From positions 46,945 to 110,944 of the forward strand of contig CAMCRP010000001.1 of assembly GCA_945877315.1 (NCBI GenBank): DNA of 64,000 nt, read 5' to 3'. The notes beneath the pieces were generated by a model. That model searched no databases. It saw only the letters and a list, made by a program, of their open reading frames with translations, and was not told the origin of the DNA. A program made the translations under genes and the position numbers. The DNA comes from an uncultured Ruminococcus sp. Its GTDB lineage: Bacteria; Bacillota; Clostridia; Oscillospirales; Ruminococcaceae. Below are positions 9,074 through 17,211 of the stretch, piece by piece (the stretch's first letter is position 1; the number at the start of each line of letters is the position of its first letter).

Positions 9074-9555
9074 GACTTCTCCTTTTCAAGACGTTCAAGC
9101 CTGCGATTCAGCTCTTCTATCTGCATATTGGCATTTTTCAGCTTTAGCTCCATCATGCAGACAGCCTTGTACAGTTCTGCATTATTCTGAATGGGATTTT
9201 GCTCAATATACTTTTCAACCTCGGTGAACACTCTGAGGGTTTCCAGATTGCACTGATTCTGCTTTTCTATAACGGGCATTATGCGAAACTGGGTGAATTT
9301 CCGAACAAACCTTTTGATGAAAACGGACAGCTTATTCCCCGTTATGGGAGGGTCGGGGTCAATGCGGGAGCTTGCCTGCATACAACGTATTCTTTCACAA
9401 AGATAGTCATTGTCAAAGGGAAGGTCACTTTGACGCTCTTCTTCCCGAGGCATCAGCTTTTCGGACTCTTCAAAGCTTATTAGTCCGGAACCGATTTGAT
9501 TTTTCTCAATGTCGCTGCGAATTTCCGACATTATCTTTTCAACATCTACTGACAT
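9070..9555 (-). CDS. Coiled-coil protein of the glycosyltransferase cassette (copy 2)
   Basis: A 161-residue soluble protein without signal peptide. It has a conserved N-terminal block (VDVEKIMSEIRSDIEK), a central basic stretch (KLSVFIKRFVRKFTQFRIMPVIEKQNQCN) and a C-terminal heptad-rich coiled coil (ELKLKNANMQIEELNRRLERLEKE). It is paralogous to the protein at 11887-12369. The N-terminal block resembles, from memory, the start of some methyltransferases in rhamnan or O-antigen clusters, here without the catalytic domain. Because it is translationally coupled (ATGA) to a glycosyltransferase in both cassettes, I infer a scaffold or membrane-recruiting role. No enzymatic motif is visible. Confidence 0.7.
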   Translation of the reverse strand: MSVDVEKIMSEIRSDIEKNQIGSGLISFEESEKLMPREEERQSDLPFDNDYLCERIRCMQASSRIDPDPPITGNKLSVFIKRFVRKFTQFRIMPVIEKQNQCNLETLRVFTEVEKYIEQNPIQNNAELYKAVCMMELKLKNANMQIEELNRRLERLEKEKS

Positions 9556-9598
9556 TTAAGTTACCGCCTTAGTAATTTTATGGTGCACGGGGAAATAT

Positions 9599-10807
9599 TC
9601 ACTCTCCTGTGCTGCTTTGATTTCTCTCTTCTATCCTTTCAAAAAAGCTGCGATACTTTTCTGTGATAACGTCCCAATTGAAGTTTTCCCTGACATATGC
9701 TCCGCCGTTTCTGCCCATTTCTGCGGCAATTTCGGGGTTATTCAGAAAATAATCGGTACAGCCTTCAAATTCAAAATAATCCGCAAAGTAAAGTCCGCCG
9801 TTTGACTCCTTGCAAAAGTTTTTCGTGACCTCGCACTTGTCATGTACCAGAACGGGGCGTCCGCAGAGCCAGCTTTCCATAATTACCAGAGAAAAGCTTT
9901 CGTTTTTCGACGGCTGACAGAGGTAAACTGCTGCACCTGCGGCGTTATACTTATCCTGCTTGTCTACAAAGCCCAGGTCTATAACATCGTTCTTTACCCT
10001 TGACGGTATCTCTATCTCGCCGCCGCCTATAAGCACAAGCTTCAGGTCGGAGGGCTTTCTGCTTTTGTATTCGGCAAAATATTTCAGAAGAGTATGGACA
10101 TTTTTTCCCACGTCCTTTCTGCCCGCATAGAGAATGAAAGGCTCCTTTATGCCGAATTTTTGGCGGAATGCCTGGGGGTCGGGGGAAATATCCGTGTCCA
10201 TACCGATGCCCATAAGCACCTTTTCGGTATTGCCCAGATGATAGACCTTTTCTGCAAGCTCCAGCTCGGGACGGGCGTTAAAGACCATTCCTGCGGCACG
10301 GGAGTACATATCTCTGAAAATCCGCATGTAAATATAGGCTTCATCGTGAAAGCAGGGTATCATTACCGCCTTTTCGGGGCATGCCTTTACGCCGAAATAG
10401 GTTGTTCCGAACATATAGGGGATATACACAAACGCCGTATATTCGTCCTTATGCTCGGAGATGTACTCATAAAGTGCGGGGCTGTTTACCATTTCCGAGA
10501 TGAATATCTGCTCCTCGGGGGCTGAGGGAAAGATGTTGTTCATCAGCTTAATGTTGACCTCGTCAAATGCCTGTGCATTGCGCTTTCTGACCTTGAAACG
10601 CTTTACGGGAACGCCCGAAATAACTTCCTCGCCTTCGGGGTAATAGTCCTCGTTCCAGTCGCTGACAAATTCCTTGACGCAGGTGGTGAGAATTTCCACG
10701 TCCATTCCCGCAGCTTTGAGATGCTTTGTGACCTCACGGGCTTCCATTTCCGCACCGCCGGGGATATTTTCCGCAAACCACGGTATTACAAAAGCTATTT
10801 TCTTCAT
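9599..10807 (-). CDS. GT4 family glycosyltransferase (cassette 1, type B)
   Basis: A 402-residue GT-B glycosyltransferase. It starts MKKIAFVIPWFAENIPGGAE with the glycine motif of the acceptor domain and has YAGRKDVGKNVHTLLKYF and the E-x7-E motif in KNESFSLVIMESWLCGRPVLV. It is the paralogue of the protein at 6825-7988, with a slightly longer C-terminus. It follows the type A enzyme by three bases and is followed, after 43 bp, by the second cassette, so the six genes probably form one operon from the promoter at 12411-12439. Confidence 0.85.
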   Translation of the reverse strand: MKKIAFVIPWFAENIPGGAEMEAREVTKHLKAAGMDVEILTTCVKEFVSDWNEDYYPEGEEVISGVPVKRFKVRKRNAQAFDEVNIKLMNNIFPSAPEEQIFISEMVNSPALYEYISEHKDEYTAFVYIPYMFGTTYFGVKACPEKAVMIPCFHDEAYIYMRIFRDMYSRAAGMVFNARPELELAEKVYHLGNTEKVLMGIGMDTDISPDPQAFRQKFGIKEPFILYAGRKDVGKNVHTLLKYFAEYKSRKPSDLKLVLIGGGEIEIPSRVKNDVIDLGFVDKQDKYNAAGAAVYLCQPSKNESFSLVIMESWLCGRPVLVHDKCEVTKNFCKESNGGLYFADYFEFEGCTDYFLNNPEIAAEMGRNGGAYVRENFNWDVITEKYRSFFERIEERNQSSTGE

Positions 10808-10810
10808 ACT

Positions 10811-11890
10811 TTATTTTCCCTCGCTGATGAATTTTTCAAGTATCTGACGGAATGTCACCTTGATATTTTCGTAGGAGAAGTCCTTCAGACGCTTTCTCTG
10901 CCCTTCAATGACTTTGCTGCGAAGCTCACTGTCGGTCACAACACGGTCTATGAGCAGGGCGATTTCCACGGGGTCAGCTCTGTCTGTCAGTAGTCCGCAG
11001 CCGCCGAGAGTGTCGGGGACGGCACAGCTGTTCAGTGCGATTATGGGCAGCTCGAAGAACATTGCCTCCACAAGCGGCACGCAGAAGCCCTCATGCTCGC
11101 TCATACACAGGAAAACGTCCGCAGAAGCATAGTAGGCAAGCAGCTCGCTGAAGGGAATATGTCCCGTAAAAATAACGTCCTCAAGCTCCAGTGCGGAAAC
11201 GTAATTTTTCAATCGGTCGCAGTAGCTTTCCATATTAAGAGAGGAGCCTGCAAGTATCAGCCTTGATTTGGGATTGATATGCTTTTTATACCAGCAGAAT
11301 GACGCAATGACATTTTCCTGCTTTTTGTTGGGAGCGATACGTCCGACGAAAAGAATGTTGGTGTAACCGTCCTTCATACGGTCAAGCACCTTTTGGTCGG
11401 GCGTTTTTTTGTAATCGTCAAAGGAAATGAGAATGGGACGGACATCTATGGGACAGTCAAATCCCGCAGCGATCAGGTCACGCTTGTTGAATTCCGAGTC
11501 TGCCATACAGTATTCCACCTTGCCCGCCAGATGCTTCAAACCGTTAAGTCCCGTTTGAGCGTTTACGGCGGCAGAGGGGTTATAATCATTGAAAAAATGC
11601 GGGGGAGTGATGTTGTGGTAGATGAGCATTTTTCTGCCGTTTAGCTTTTCCAGCTCATAGTTGAGCCTTGTTCCGGTGGACATATGATAGAGAATAATGT
11701 CGTCGGGAAAAAGCTCCGGGTACCCCGAACAGAGGTCTGTTGCGGTGCCTTTCGGGTGACGGGCATCAACGGCTTCTGCGATTATTTTAGTTTCGTATCC
11801 GAATTCCTTTATGGCGTTTGCAAGAGCAAGGGCGTCATTTCCGATAGCGTCGCCAAAGCCGAGGGTAGGCAGCAGCTGAATTATCCTCAT
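10811..11890 (-). CDS. GT4 family glycosyltransferase (cassette 1, type A)
   Basis: A 359-residue GT4-type glycosyltransferase. It has MRIIQLLPTLGFGDAIGNDA at the N-terminus, NILFVGRIAPNKKQENVIAS in the nucleotide-sugar domain and the E-x7-E motif in SEHEGFCVPLVEAMFFE. It is the paralogue of the protein at 7985-9073. It overlaps the upstream coiled-coil gene by four bases (ATGA). Function in a surface glycan pathway is inferred from the neighbourhood; the sugar is unknown. Confidence 0.85.
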   Translation of the reverse strand: MRIIQLLPTLGFGDAIGNDALALANAIKEFGYETKIIAEAVDARHPKGTATDLCSGYPELFPDDIILYHMSTGTRLNYELEKLNGRKMLIYHNITPPHFFNDYNPSAAVNAQTGLNGLKHLAGKVEYCMADSEFNKRDLIAAGFDCPIDVRPILISFDDYKKTPDQKVLDRMKDGYTNILFVGRIAPNKKQENVIASFCWYKKHINPKSRLILAGSSLNMESYCDRLKNYVSALELEDVIFTGHIPFSELLAYYASADVFLCMSEHEGFCVPLVEAMFFELPIIALNSCAVPDTLGGCGLLTDRADPVEIALLIDRVVTDSELRSKVIEGQRKRLKDFSYENIKVTFRQILEKFISEGK

Positions 11891-12369
11891 ACCTCTTTTC
11901 CTCCGCTTTTTTCAAGCTCCCGAAGTCTGCTTTCAAGCTCGGTTATACGCTTTTCGTCCATAATATGCTGACGCTCCAGCTCGGAAAGCCTTATGTTAAG
12001 CTTTTCCGATTCCTGTGTAAAGCAGTAAAGCTGAGAAACTGCATTGGCGTAATGGAAATTCAGGGTGTTCTGCTCCAGAACTATGGGCACAACATAAAAC
12101 TGCGTAAGCTTTCTGATGACCTTTTTCATCAGACGGACAAGGGGATTGCCTTCAATGGGCTTGTTGGGGGTGAGCTGATTTTGGCTGCAAAGAAGTTCCG
12201 CACTTTGCTTTAGTATATATGGGTTATAGTCAATATCCAATTCCGAGGAGGGCTTGTCCAGGGGTATCTCCTCAAAGGACAGCATTGACGAGGTAAGCCC
12301 TTCGTCCTTTATTTTCTGCCTGATCTCCGACATTATCTTGTCAATATCTACATTTGACTTGTTATCCAC
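11887..12369 (-). CDS. Coiled-coil protein of the glycosyltransferase cassette (copy 1)
   Basis: A 160-residue protein with the same plan as the protein at 9070-9555: an N-terminal block NVDIDKIMSEIRQKIKDEG, a basic central stretch (PLVRLMKKVIRKLTQFYVVPIVLEQNTLNF) and a C-terminal coiled coil (IRLSELERQHIMDEKRITELESRL). The start is GTG 12369, preceded by GGAGG at eight bases. It is the first gene of the six-gene operon and lies 42 bp below a near-perfect promoter. No catalytic motif is seen; a scaffolding role is inference from its conserved coupling to the type A glycosyltransferase. Confidence 0.7.
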   Translation of the reverse strand: MDNKSNVDIDKIMSEIRQKIKDEGLTSSMLSFEEIPLDKPSSELDIDYNPYILKQSAELLCSQNQLTPNKPIEGNPLVRLMKKVIRKLTQFYVVPIVLEQNTLNFHYANAVSQLYCFTQESEKLNIRLSELERQHIMDEKRITELESRLRELEKSGGKEV

Positions 12370-12410
12370 AGCGATTTTCCTCCGCTCATTTTTCGTTTAA
12401 ATTATTCATT

Positions 12411-12439
12411 ATTATAGCATACTTTTACCTGATTGTCAA
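12411..12439 (-). promoter_or_regulatory. Sigma-A promoter of the duplicated glycosyltransferase operon
   Basis: On the minus strand, TTGACA, 17 bases and TATAAT with an extended TGC before the -10 box. This matches the consensus at both hexamers. Confidence 0.85.
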
Positions 12440-12511
12440 TCGGATATGCAATTCTTGGATTTTGATACAAATCGGCAGATATATTCGCTTTATCTGCGAT
12501 ACATAATGATG

Positions 12512-12547
12512 AAAAAAGCTGCCGCAGCCAAAACCGACCGCAGCAGC
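12512..12547 (-). terminator. Rho-independent terminator of glgB
   Basis: A 12-bp stem (GCTGCTGCGGTC with GGCTGCGGCAGC, including G-U pairs) is followed by six T on the minus strand, just after the glgB stop. Confidence 0.85.
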
Positions 12548-12553
12548 GAATTA

Positions 12554-14371
12554 CTATCCTATTACCTCAAACATTCTCCCCGAAAATGCGGGAATGTCCA
12601 ATTTGACAATGTTTTTTCCGTCGGATATTTCCGATGTGATAACGGCGGCGTTATGGGGCTTTGGGGTATTTCCGCTGAATTCCTGCCAGTCGCTGTTCAG
12701 AAGCTCACGCAGCTTGACGGTTCCCTTGTCGGCATTGCCGTAGTCAAAGGCGTATGCAGACTGCGGCTTGTCGCTGAAATTAAAGGCAGCCACAACGGTG
12801 CTGTCCCCGCTTGTCCTGCGGAAGATGTAGACACATTCCTCGGCAGCGTCCACTTCAAGCCATTTGAAGGAGTCGGAATTGTAGTCCTCGGCGTAAAGAG
12901 CGGGGTGCTTTTCAGTCAGCTTCAAAAGCTTTGTAAAATATTTTTGGAAGGAGTCGTGGAGGGGATATTTCATTAGCTCCCAGTCCTGTTCACGCTTTTC
13001 GTCCCACTCACGGAACTGCGCAAATTCGCCGCCCATAAAGTTCAGCGTTTTTCCTGGGTGTGCCGCCATATACATATAAAGTGCCCTTGCCTGCGGGAAT
13101 TTCTGCTCGTAATCTCCCCACATTTTCTGAATGATAGTTGCCTTGCCGTGAACATTTTCGTCATGGGAAAGGGGCAGAAGATACAGCTCATTGTAAAAAT
13201 ATGCCATGGAAAAGGTCAGCTTGTGATAATGCTGCGGACGTTCGGCGGGAGGGGTGCGGAAGTAGTTAAGAGTATCGTTCATCCAGCCAAGATCCCACTT
13301 GTAGTCAAAGCCAAGACCGCCGTATTCAACGGGAGCTGTTACCTTTAAATAGTTGGTGGAATCCTCGGCAATAAGCATGGCGGTGGGGTGCAGGCGGCGG
13401 AGTCCCGAGTTCATATTTTTCAGGAAATCCACAGCGTTTCCGTTGACGCCTCTTGCGGGGTCGCCCTGCCAGTAGATAGCACGGCTGATAGCGTCCATGC
13501 GTATGCCGTCAAAGTGATATTCCGTCAGCCAGTAGTTGGCGGCAGATTGCAGAAAACAGCAGACCTCACGCCTTGAATGGATAAAATTGTTCGTTCCCCA
13601 TTCGGAATTGGTAACATCGGAGTTGGGATATTCGTAGAGTGCCGTGCCGTCATACATAGCCAGACCGTAACCGTCAACAGCAAAATGAACGGGAACAAAG
13701 TCCATGATAACGCCAATTCCCGCCAAATGGCAGCAGTTTACCAGAGTTTTCAGACCGTCCGCTGTGCCGTAGCGGGAGGTGGGGGCGAAAAATCCCGTGT
13801 TCTGATATCCCCATGATTCGTCGGCGGGGTGTTCGCTGACGGGCATTATTTCAATATGTGTAAAGCCGTGAGATTTTACGTAATCTATCAGCTTCGGGGC
13901 GATCTTTTCGTATGTGTACCAGCCGTTTTCATTGTTTGGGTCGGTCAGCCATGAGCCCAGATGCACCTCGTAAATATTCATGGGACGGTTGTAGTTCTTG
14001 TCCCGCTCCTTCATCCATTTTTCGTCGGAAAATCTGTATCTGTGCATATCCACGATAATAGACGCCCAGTTGGGACGAAGCTCCATTCCAAAGCCGTATG
14101 GGTCGCAGTGGTCGCAGTAACCGCTGTTTGTGAAGATGCGGTATTTGTACATCTGTCCCGCCTTTGCGTTTGGCACAAAGACGCTGTAAACGCCGCCTGT
14201 GCCCTCCTTATTCATGTAAACGGGTTCCCAGCCGCTGAATTCTCCCACAACGGCTGCGCCCTTTGCGTTGGGGGCATATGTACGGAAAACTGTGCCGCCG
14301 TCGCAGATATGTGCGCCGAAAAATTCATGGCAATCGAAGGCTCTTCCCTCGTAGAAATCCTGCATATTCAT
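12554..14371 (-). CDS. glgB: 1,4-alpha-glucan branching enzyme
   Basis: A 605-residue cytoplasmic glycogen branching enzyme that cuts alpha-1,4 chains and re-attaches them by alpha-1,6 links. It has an N-terminal CBM48 domain (about residues 15-105, with FRTYAPNAKGAAVVGEFSGW), a GH13 catalytic barrel (about 120-480) and a C-terminal all-beta domain. Catalytic residues are visible: the nucleophile Asp in DGIRMDAIS, the acid Glu in LIAEDST and the third Asp in LPLSHDENVHGK. It lacks the long N1 extension of enteric enzymes. AAAGGAG lies nine bases before ATG 14371. No other glg gene is near; the MarR gene directly upstream may be co-transcribed with it, as only 18 bp separate them and no terminator intervenes. 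Confidence 0.95.
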   Translation of the reverse strand: MNMQDFYEGRAFDCHEFFGAHICDGGTVFRTYAPNAKGAAVVGEFSGWEPVYMNKEGTGGVYSVFVPNAKAGQMYKYRIFTNSGYCDHCDPYGFGMELRPNWASIIVDMHRYRFSDEKWMKERDKNYNRPMNIYEVHLGSWLTDPNNENGWYTYEKIAPKLIDYVKSHGFTHIEIMPVSEHPADESWGYQNTGFFAPTSRYGTADGLKTLVNCCHLAGIGVIMDFVPVHFAVDGYGLAMYDGTALYEYPNSDVTNSEWGTNNFIHSRREVCCFLQSAANYWLTEYHFDGIRMDAISRAIYWQGDPARGVNGNAVDFLKNMNSGLRRLHPTAMLIAEDSTNYLKVTAPVEYGGLGFDYKWDLGWMNDTLNYFRTPPAERPQHYHKLTFSMAYFYNELYLLPLSHDENVHGKATIIQKMWGDYEQKFPQARALYMYMAAHPGKTLNFMGGEFAQFREWDEKREQDWELMKYPLHDSFQKYFTKLLKLTEKHPALYAEDYNSDSFKWLEVDAAEECVYIFRRTSGDSTVVAAFNFSDKPQSAYAFDYGNADKGTVKLRELLNSDWQEFSGNTPKPHNAAVITSEISDGKNIVKLDIPAFSGRMFEVIG

Positions 14372-14389
14372 CTGAAAAAACGCTCCTTT

Positions 14390-14815
14390 TTATTTGGAAA
14401 TATCCTCGGTTATTTCGGAAAGTCTGCCGATAAGACGGATAAACTCATTCATGTCCTTTTCGCCGAATGCGTCGGACAGCTTGGTGAAAAATGCTGTCAG
14501 TTCGCTGTATTTTTCATTGGCAAACGACTTTCCTTCTTCGGTCAGAGTGACAATGACACGCCGTTTGTCCTTTGCGGCGGGCAGGCGGTCTATGTACTTT
14601 TTATGTTCAAGGGAACGCAGAAGGGAGGCTGTGTGTGCGGTGGAGAATCCCAGCTCTGCGGAAATATCCCCGGGAGTGCTTTCGCCGCCGCTTTTGAGCA
14701 GCATAAAAACTATCCTTGTTTCGCTTTGATAGAAATCGCTGAGGAAGAATATTGACTTATTGTAGTATGCTTTTGACATTACGTCCATAAATTCGGTCAG
14801 CTTGTTGTTTTCCAA
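14390..14815 (-). CDS. MarR family transcriptional regulator
   Basis: A 141-residue winged-helix regulator of the MarR family. The helix-turn-helix lies in STPGDISAELGFSTAHTASLLRSLEHKKYIDRL and the wing in AAKDKRRVIVTLTEEGKSFA; helices at both ends form the usual dimer interface. I prefer TTG 14815 as start, with GGGAG seven bases upstream; a GTG at 14830 in frame has no ribosome site. Two inverted repeats overlap its own promoter (14834-14852 and 14851-14865), which suggests autorepression. The downstream gene is glgB, so it may tie glycogen branching to an unknown small-molecule signal. Confidence 0.85.
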   Translation of the reverse strand: MENNKLTEFMDVMSKAYYNKSIFFLSDFYQSETRIVFMLLKSGGESTPGDISAELGFSTAHTASLLRSLEHKKYIDRLPAAKDKRRVIVTLTEEGKSFANEKYSELTAFFTKLSDAFGEKDMNEFIRLIGRLSEITEDISK

Positions 14816-14833
14816 AAAATCATCTCCCACATT

Positions 14834-14852
14834 TAGCTAAATGGATTAGCTA
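14834..14852. promoter_or_regulatory. Inverted repeat, candidate MarR operator 1
   Basis: TAGCTAA, five bases, TTAGCTA: perfect 7-base arms between the -10 box and the start of the MarR gene. Size and position fit an autoregulatory MarR site. Confidence 0.5.
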
Positions 14853-14865
14853 TCTTTGTTAGATA
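14851..14865. promoter_or_regulatory. Inverted repeat, candidate MarR operator 2
   Basis: TATCT, five bases, AGATA, touching the -10 box of the MarR promoter and abutting operator 1. Confidence 0.4.
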
Positions 14866-14893
14866 TTTTAGCATATATTATCTTAGATGTCAA
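14865..14893 (-). promoter_or_regulatory. Promoter of the MarR-glgB unit
   Basis: On the minus strand, TTGACA, 17 bases, then TAAAAT with an extended TGC. The -10 box is adjacent to the two inverted repeats. Confidence 0.75.
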
Positions 14894-14902
14894 TAGCTGA
14901 CG

Positions 14903-14937
14903 AAAAAAGCGGCGGGACATTTTGCGTCCCACCGCCC
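14903..14937 (-). terminator. Rho-independent terminator of metK
   Basis: GGGCGGTGGGAC pairs with GTCCCGCCGC (one bulge), followed by six T on the minus strand, after the metK stop at 14963. Confidence 0.8.
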
Positions 14938-14962
14938 TAAAAAATTTTATATGACGTAATTA

Positions 14963-16141
14963 TCAGAGAACAGCCGCTTTAAGCGCATCTGCCTTATCTG
15001 TCTTTTCCCATGCAACGCCCAGATCCTCACGTCCCATATGACCGTAAGCCGCAAGCTGTCTGTACTGGGGCTTTCTAAGGTCAAGGGTTTCGATGATAGC
15101 GGCGGGACGCAGGTCGAATACCTTCTCAACAGCTGCGGCAAGCTTTTCATCGGAAACCGTGCCCGTACCGAAGCTGTCAACCATAATAGAAACAGGCTTT
15201 GCAACGCCGATGGCATATGCAAGCTGAACCTCGCACTTTCTTGCAAGTCCCGCAGCAACTATATTCTTTGCAACATATCTTGCGGCATAGGCAGCAGAAC
15301 GGTCAACCTTTGTGGGATCCTTTCCGCTGAATGCTCCGCCGCCGTGACGGGAATATCCGCCGTAGGTGTCAACGATTATCTTTCTGCCTGTCAGACCGCT
15401 GTCGCCCTGAGGGCCGCCGATAACGAAGCGTCCTGTGGGGTTTACGAAATATTTTGTATCAACAAGCAGCTCTGCGGGAATGACCGCCTTTATTACCTTT
15501 TCGATAATGTCCGCTCTTATCTTTTCGAGGGAAACCTCGGCGGCGTGCTGTGAGGAAACAACTACCGTATCGACACGAACGGGACGGTCATCATCATATT
15601 CAACGGTGACCTGAGTTTTTCCGTCGGGGCGCAGATAGGGGAGAACGCCTGTCTTTCTTACCTCGCTGAGCTTCTTTGCCAGCTTATGAGCAAGGGAGAT
15701 GGGCAGCGGCATAAGCTCGGGGGTTTCGTCGCAGGCAAAGCCGAACATCATACCCTGGTCGCCTGCACCTGTCATATTGGAATCGGCAGACTCGCCGTCC
15801 TTATGCTCAAGTGCTTCGTCAACGCCCATGGCAATATCTGCGGACTGCTCGTCGATAGATGTGATAACGGAGCAGGTGTGTCCGTCAAAGCCGAATTTTG
15901 CTCTGTCGTAGCCGATGTCTACCACTACCTGACGAACTATCTTGGGGATATCAACGTAACATTCGGTGGAAATCTCGCCCATGCAGAGAACCATACCCGT
16001 AGTGCAGCAGGTTTCGCAGGCAACTCTTGACTGAGGGTCGTTTGCCAGCATTGCATCAAGGACTGCGTCTGAGATCTGGTCGCAGATTTTATCGGGGTGA
16101 CCTTCGGTTACGGATTCTGATGTAAATAAGTGTTTGGACAT
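14963..16141 (-). CDS. metK: S-adenosylmethionine synthetase
   Basis: A 392-residue cytosolic enzyme making S-adenosylmethionine from methionine and ATP. Family signatures are present: [20 protein letters not shown] at the N-terminus (ATP-binding His and Asp), [16 protein letters not shown] in the middle, and the C-terminal [19 protein letters not shown] phosphate-binding loop. Length is as usual for the family. AGGAGG lies seven bases before ATG 16141. A SAM-I riboswitch and a near-perfect promoter precede it, so expression should fall when S-adenosylmethionine is plentiful. Confidence 0.98.
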   Translation of the reverse strand: MSKHLFTSESVTEGHPDKICDQISDAVLDAMLANDPQSRVACETCCTTGMVLCMGEISTECYVDIPKIVRQVVVDIGYDRAKFGFDGHTCSVITSIDEQSADIAMGVDEALEHKDGESADSNMTGAGDQGMMFGFACDETPELMPLPISLAHKLAKKLSEVRKTGVLPYLRPDGKTQVTVEYDDDRPVRVDTVVVSSQHAAEVSLEKIRADIIEKVIKAVIPAELLVDTKYFVNPTGRFVIGGPQGDSGLTGRKIIVDTYGGYSRHGGGAFSGKDPTKVDRSAAYAARYVAKNIVAAGLARKCEVQLAYAIGVAKPVSIMVDSFGTGTVSDEKLAAAVEKVFDLRPAAIIETLDLRKPQYRQLAAYGHMGREDLGVAWEKTDKADALKAAVL

Positions 16142-16173
16142 TTTTATACCTCCTGAAATTTATTTAGAATGAC

Positions 16174-16346
16174 AAAAAAAGCACCCGATTTATATCGAGT
16201 GCGGAAACCTGTCAGAAAGCATTGGCTTTCCTCATCTCTCGGAAATACGGCATTGCCGCAATCCGCAGGACTTGGCACCTTTTCGCATTTTACTGCGATG
16301 GTTGCCGGGCTTCGCAGGACCTGTTCCTCCGCCACTCTTGATAAGG
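16174..16346 (-). promoter_or_regulatory. SAM-I (S-box) riboswitch with terminator, upstream of metK
   Basis: The minus strand carries the S-box landmarks in order: TATCAAGAGTGGCGGAGG, GCGAAGCCCGGCAACC, AAGGTGCCAAGTCCTGC and GAGAGATGAGG. The expression platform is the hairpin GCACTCGATA/TATCGGGTGC-type stem at 16181-16202 followed by seven T (16174-16180). Binding of S-adenosylmethionine favours the terminator in this family, giving feedback control of metK. A short reading frame of 63 codons through this element is spurious. Confidence 0.95.
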
Positions 16347-16359
16347 ATTTTATATTGTC

Positions 16360-16388
16360 ATTATATCATTGCAATGCCTATTTGTCAA
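16360..16388 (-). promoter_or_regulatory. Sigma-A promoter of the metK riboswitch transcript
   Basis: TTGACA, 17 bases, TATAAT on the minus strand: both hexamers match the consensus. It lies just before the S-box. Confidence 0.9.
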
Positions 16389-16473
16389 GGATGTAAAATA
16401 ATTTAACCTTTTGTTTACGATGTCAAAAATAATTTTACAAATATATACATATGTAAAATTCTGAAAATGACGA

Positions 16474-16502
16474 TTGACAAGGGCGGAAAACAGTAGTATA
16501 AT
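16474..16502 (+). promoter_or_regulatory. Sigma-A promoter of the PduL-like gene
   Basis: TTGACA, 17 bases, TATAAT, 50 bases before the ATG at 16552. It faces away from the metK promoter. Confidence 0.85.
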
Positions 16503-16551
16503 GAAATTAGTGGGATATTTTCCCGAACTTAATCGTAAGGAGATAGTTATT

Positions 16552-17130
16552 ATGTCACAGAAATTCATTGTGGAAACCTCCGCAAGACACGTTCATGTTA
16601 CCAAGGAAACATTTGAGATCCTTTTCGGTGCAGGCAAGGAGCTTACCAAGAAGAAGGATCTTTCCCAGCCCGGTCAGTTTGCTTGTGAGGAGAGAGTTGA
16701 CGTTGTAGGCGAGAAGAGCACACTTAAAAATGTATCTATTCTCGGTCCCTTCAGAAGCGCAAATCAGGTTGAGCTGTCCGCTACCGATGCTCGTTCCGTA
16801 GGCATCAAGGCTCCTATCAGAGAGAGCGGCGACGTTGCAGGTTCGGGCGCATGCAAGCTGGTTGGTCCCTGCGGCGAGGTTGAGATGTCCGAGGGCGTTA
16901 TTATTGCAAAAAGACATATCCACCTGACCCCCGCCGATGCCGAAGAGCTGGGTGTTAAGGATAAGGACGTTGTTTACGTTAAGGTTGACACTGACGGCAG
17001 AAGTGCTATTCTCGGTGATGTTGTCTGTCGTGTTTCCGACAAATTTGCAAGAGCTATGCACATTGACACCGACGAATCCAACGCTATTTCCGCTTTCAAC
17101 GGTCTTGAGGGCGAGATCTACAAGGTTTGA
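16552..17130 (+). CDS. pduL: PduL-type phosphate acyltransferase
   Basis: A 192-residue enzyme of the PduL family, which exchanges CoA for phosphate on acetyl- or propionyl-CoA and replaces Pta in many Clostridia. The two tandem beta-barrel halves each carry a His-x-His zinc motif: SARHVHV near residue 13 and AKRHIHLTPADAEELGV near 124. There is no N-terminal encapsulation peptide as in the microcompartment form; the protein begins directly at MSQKFIVETSARH, so it is probably the housekeeping cytosolic phosphotransacetylase of acetate fermentation. AAGGAG lies nine bases before ATG 16552. No acetate kinase gene is near. Confidence 0.85.
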   Translation: MSQKFIVETSARHVHVTKETFEILFGAGKELTKKKDLSQPGQFACEERVDVVGEKSTLKNVSILGPFRSANQVELSATDARSVGIKAPIRESGDVAGSGACKLVGPCGEVEMSEGVIIAKRHIHLTPADAEELGVKDKDVVYVKVDTDGRSAILGDVVCRVSDKFARAMHIDTDESNAISAFNGLEGEIYKV

Positions 17131-17161
17131 TCTTTCGGTCGGTATACATAATGCTTAACGG

Positions 17162-17195
17162 TCGGCGGTGCAGATAATGTGCCGCCGATTTTTTT
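17162..17195 (+). terminator. Rho-independent terminator of the PduL-like gene
   Basis: TCGGCGG and CCGCCGA arms with a 13-base loop region, followed by seven T. Confidence 0.8.
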
Positions 17196-17211
17196 GAATG
17201 GAGTGACGCAG

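Noticed and set aside
16144..16335. A 63-codon frame on the minus strand before metK
   Set aside because: It runs through the SAM-I riboswitch and its terminator, which explain the conservation.
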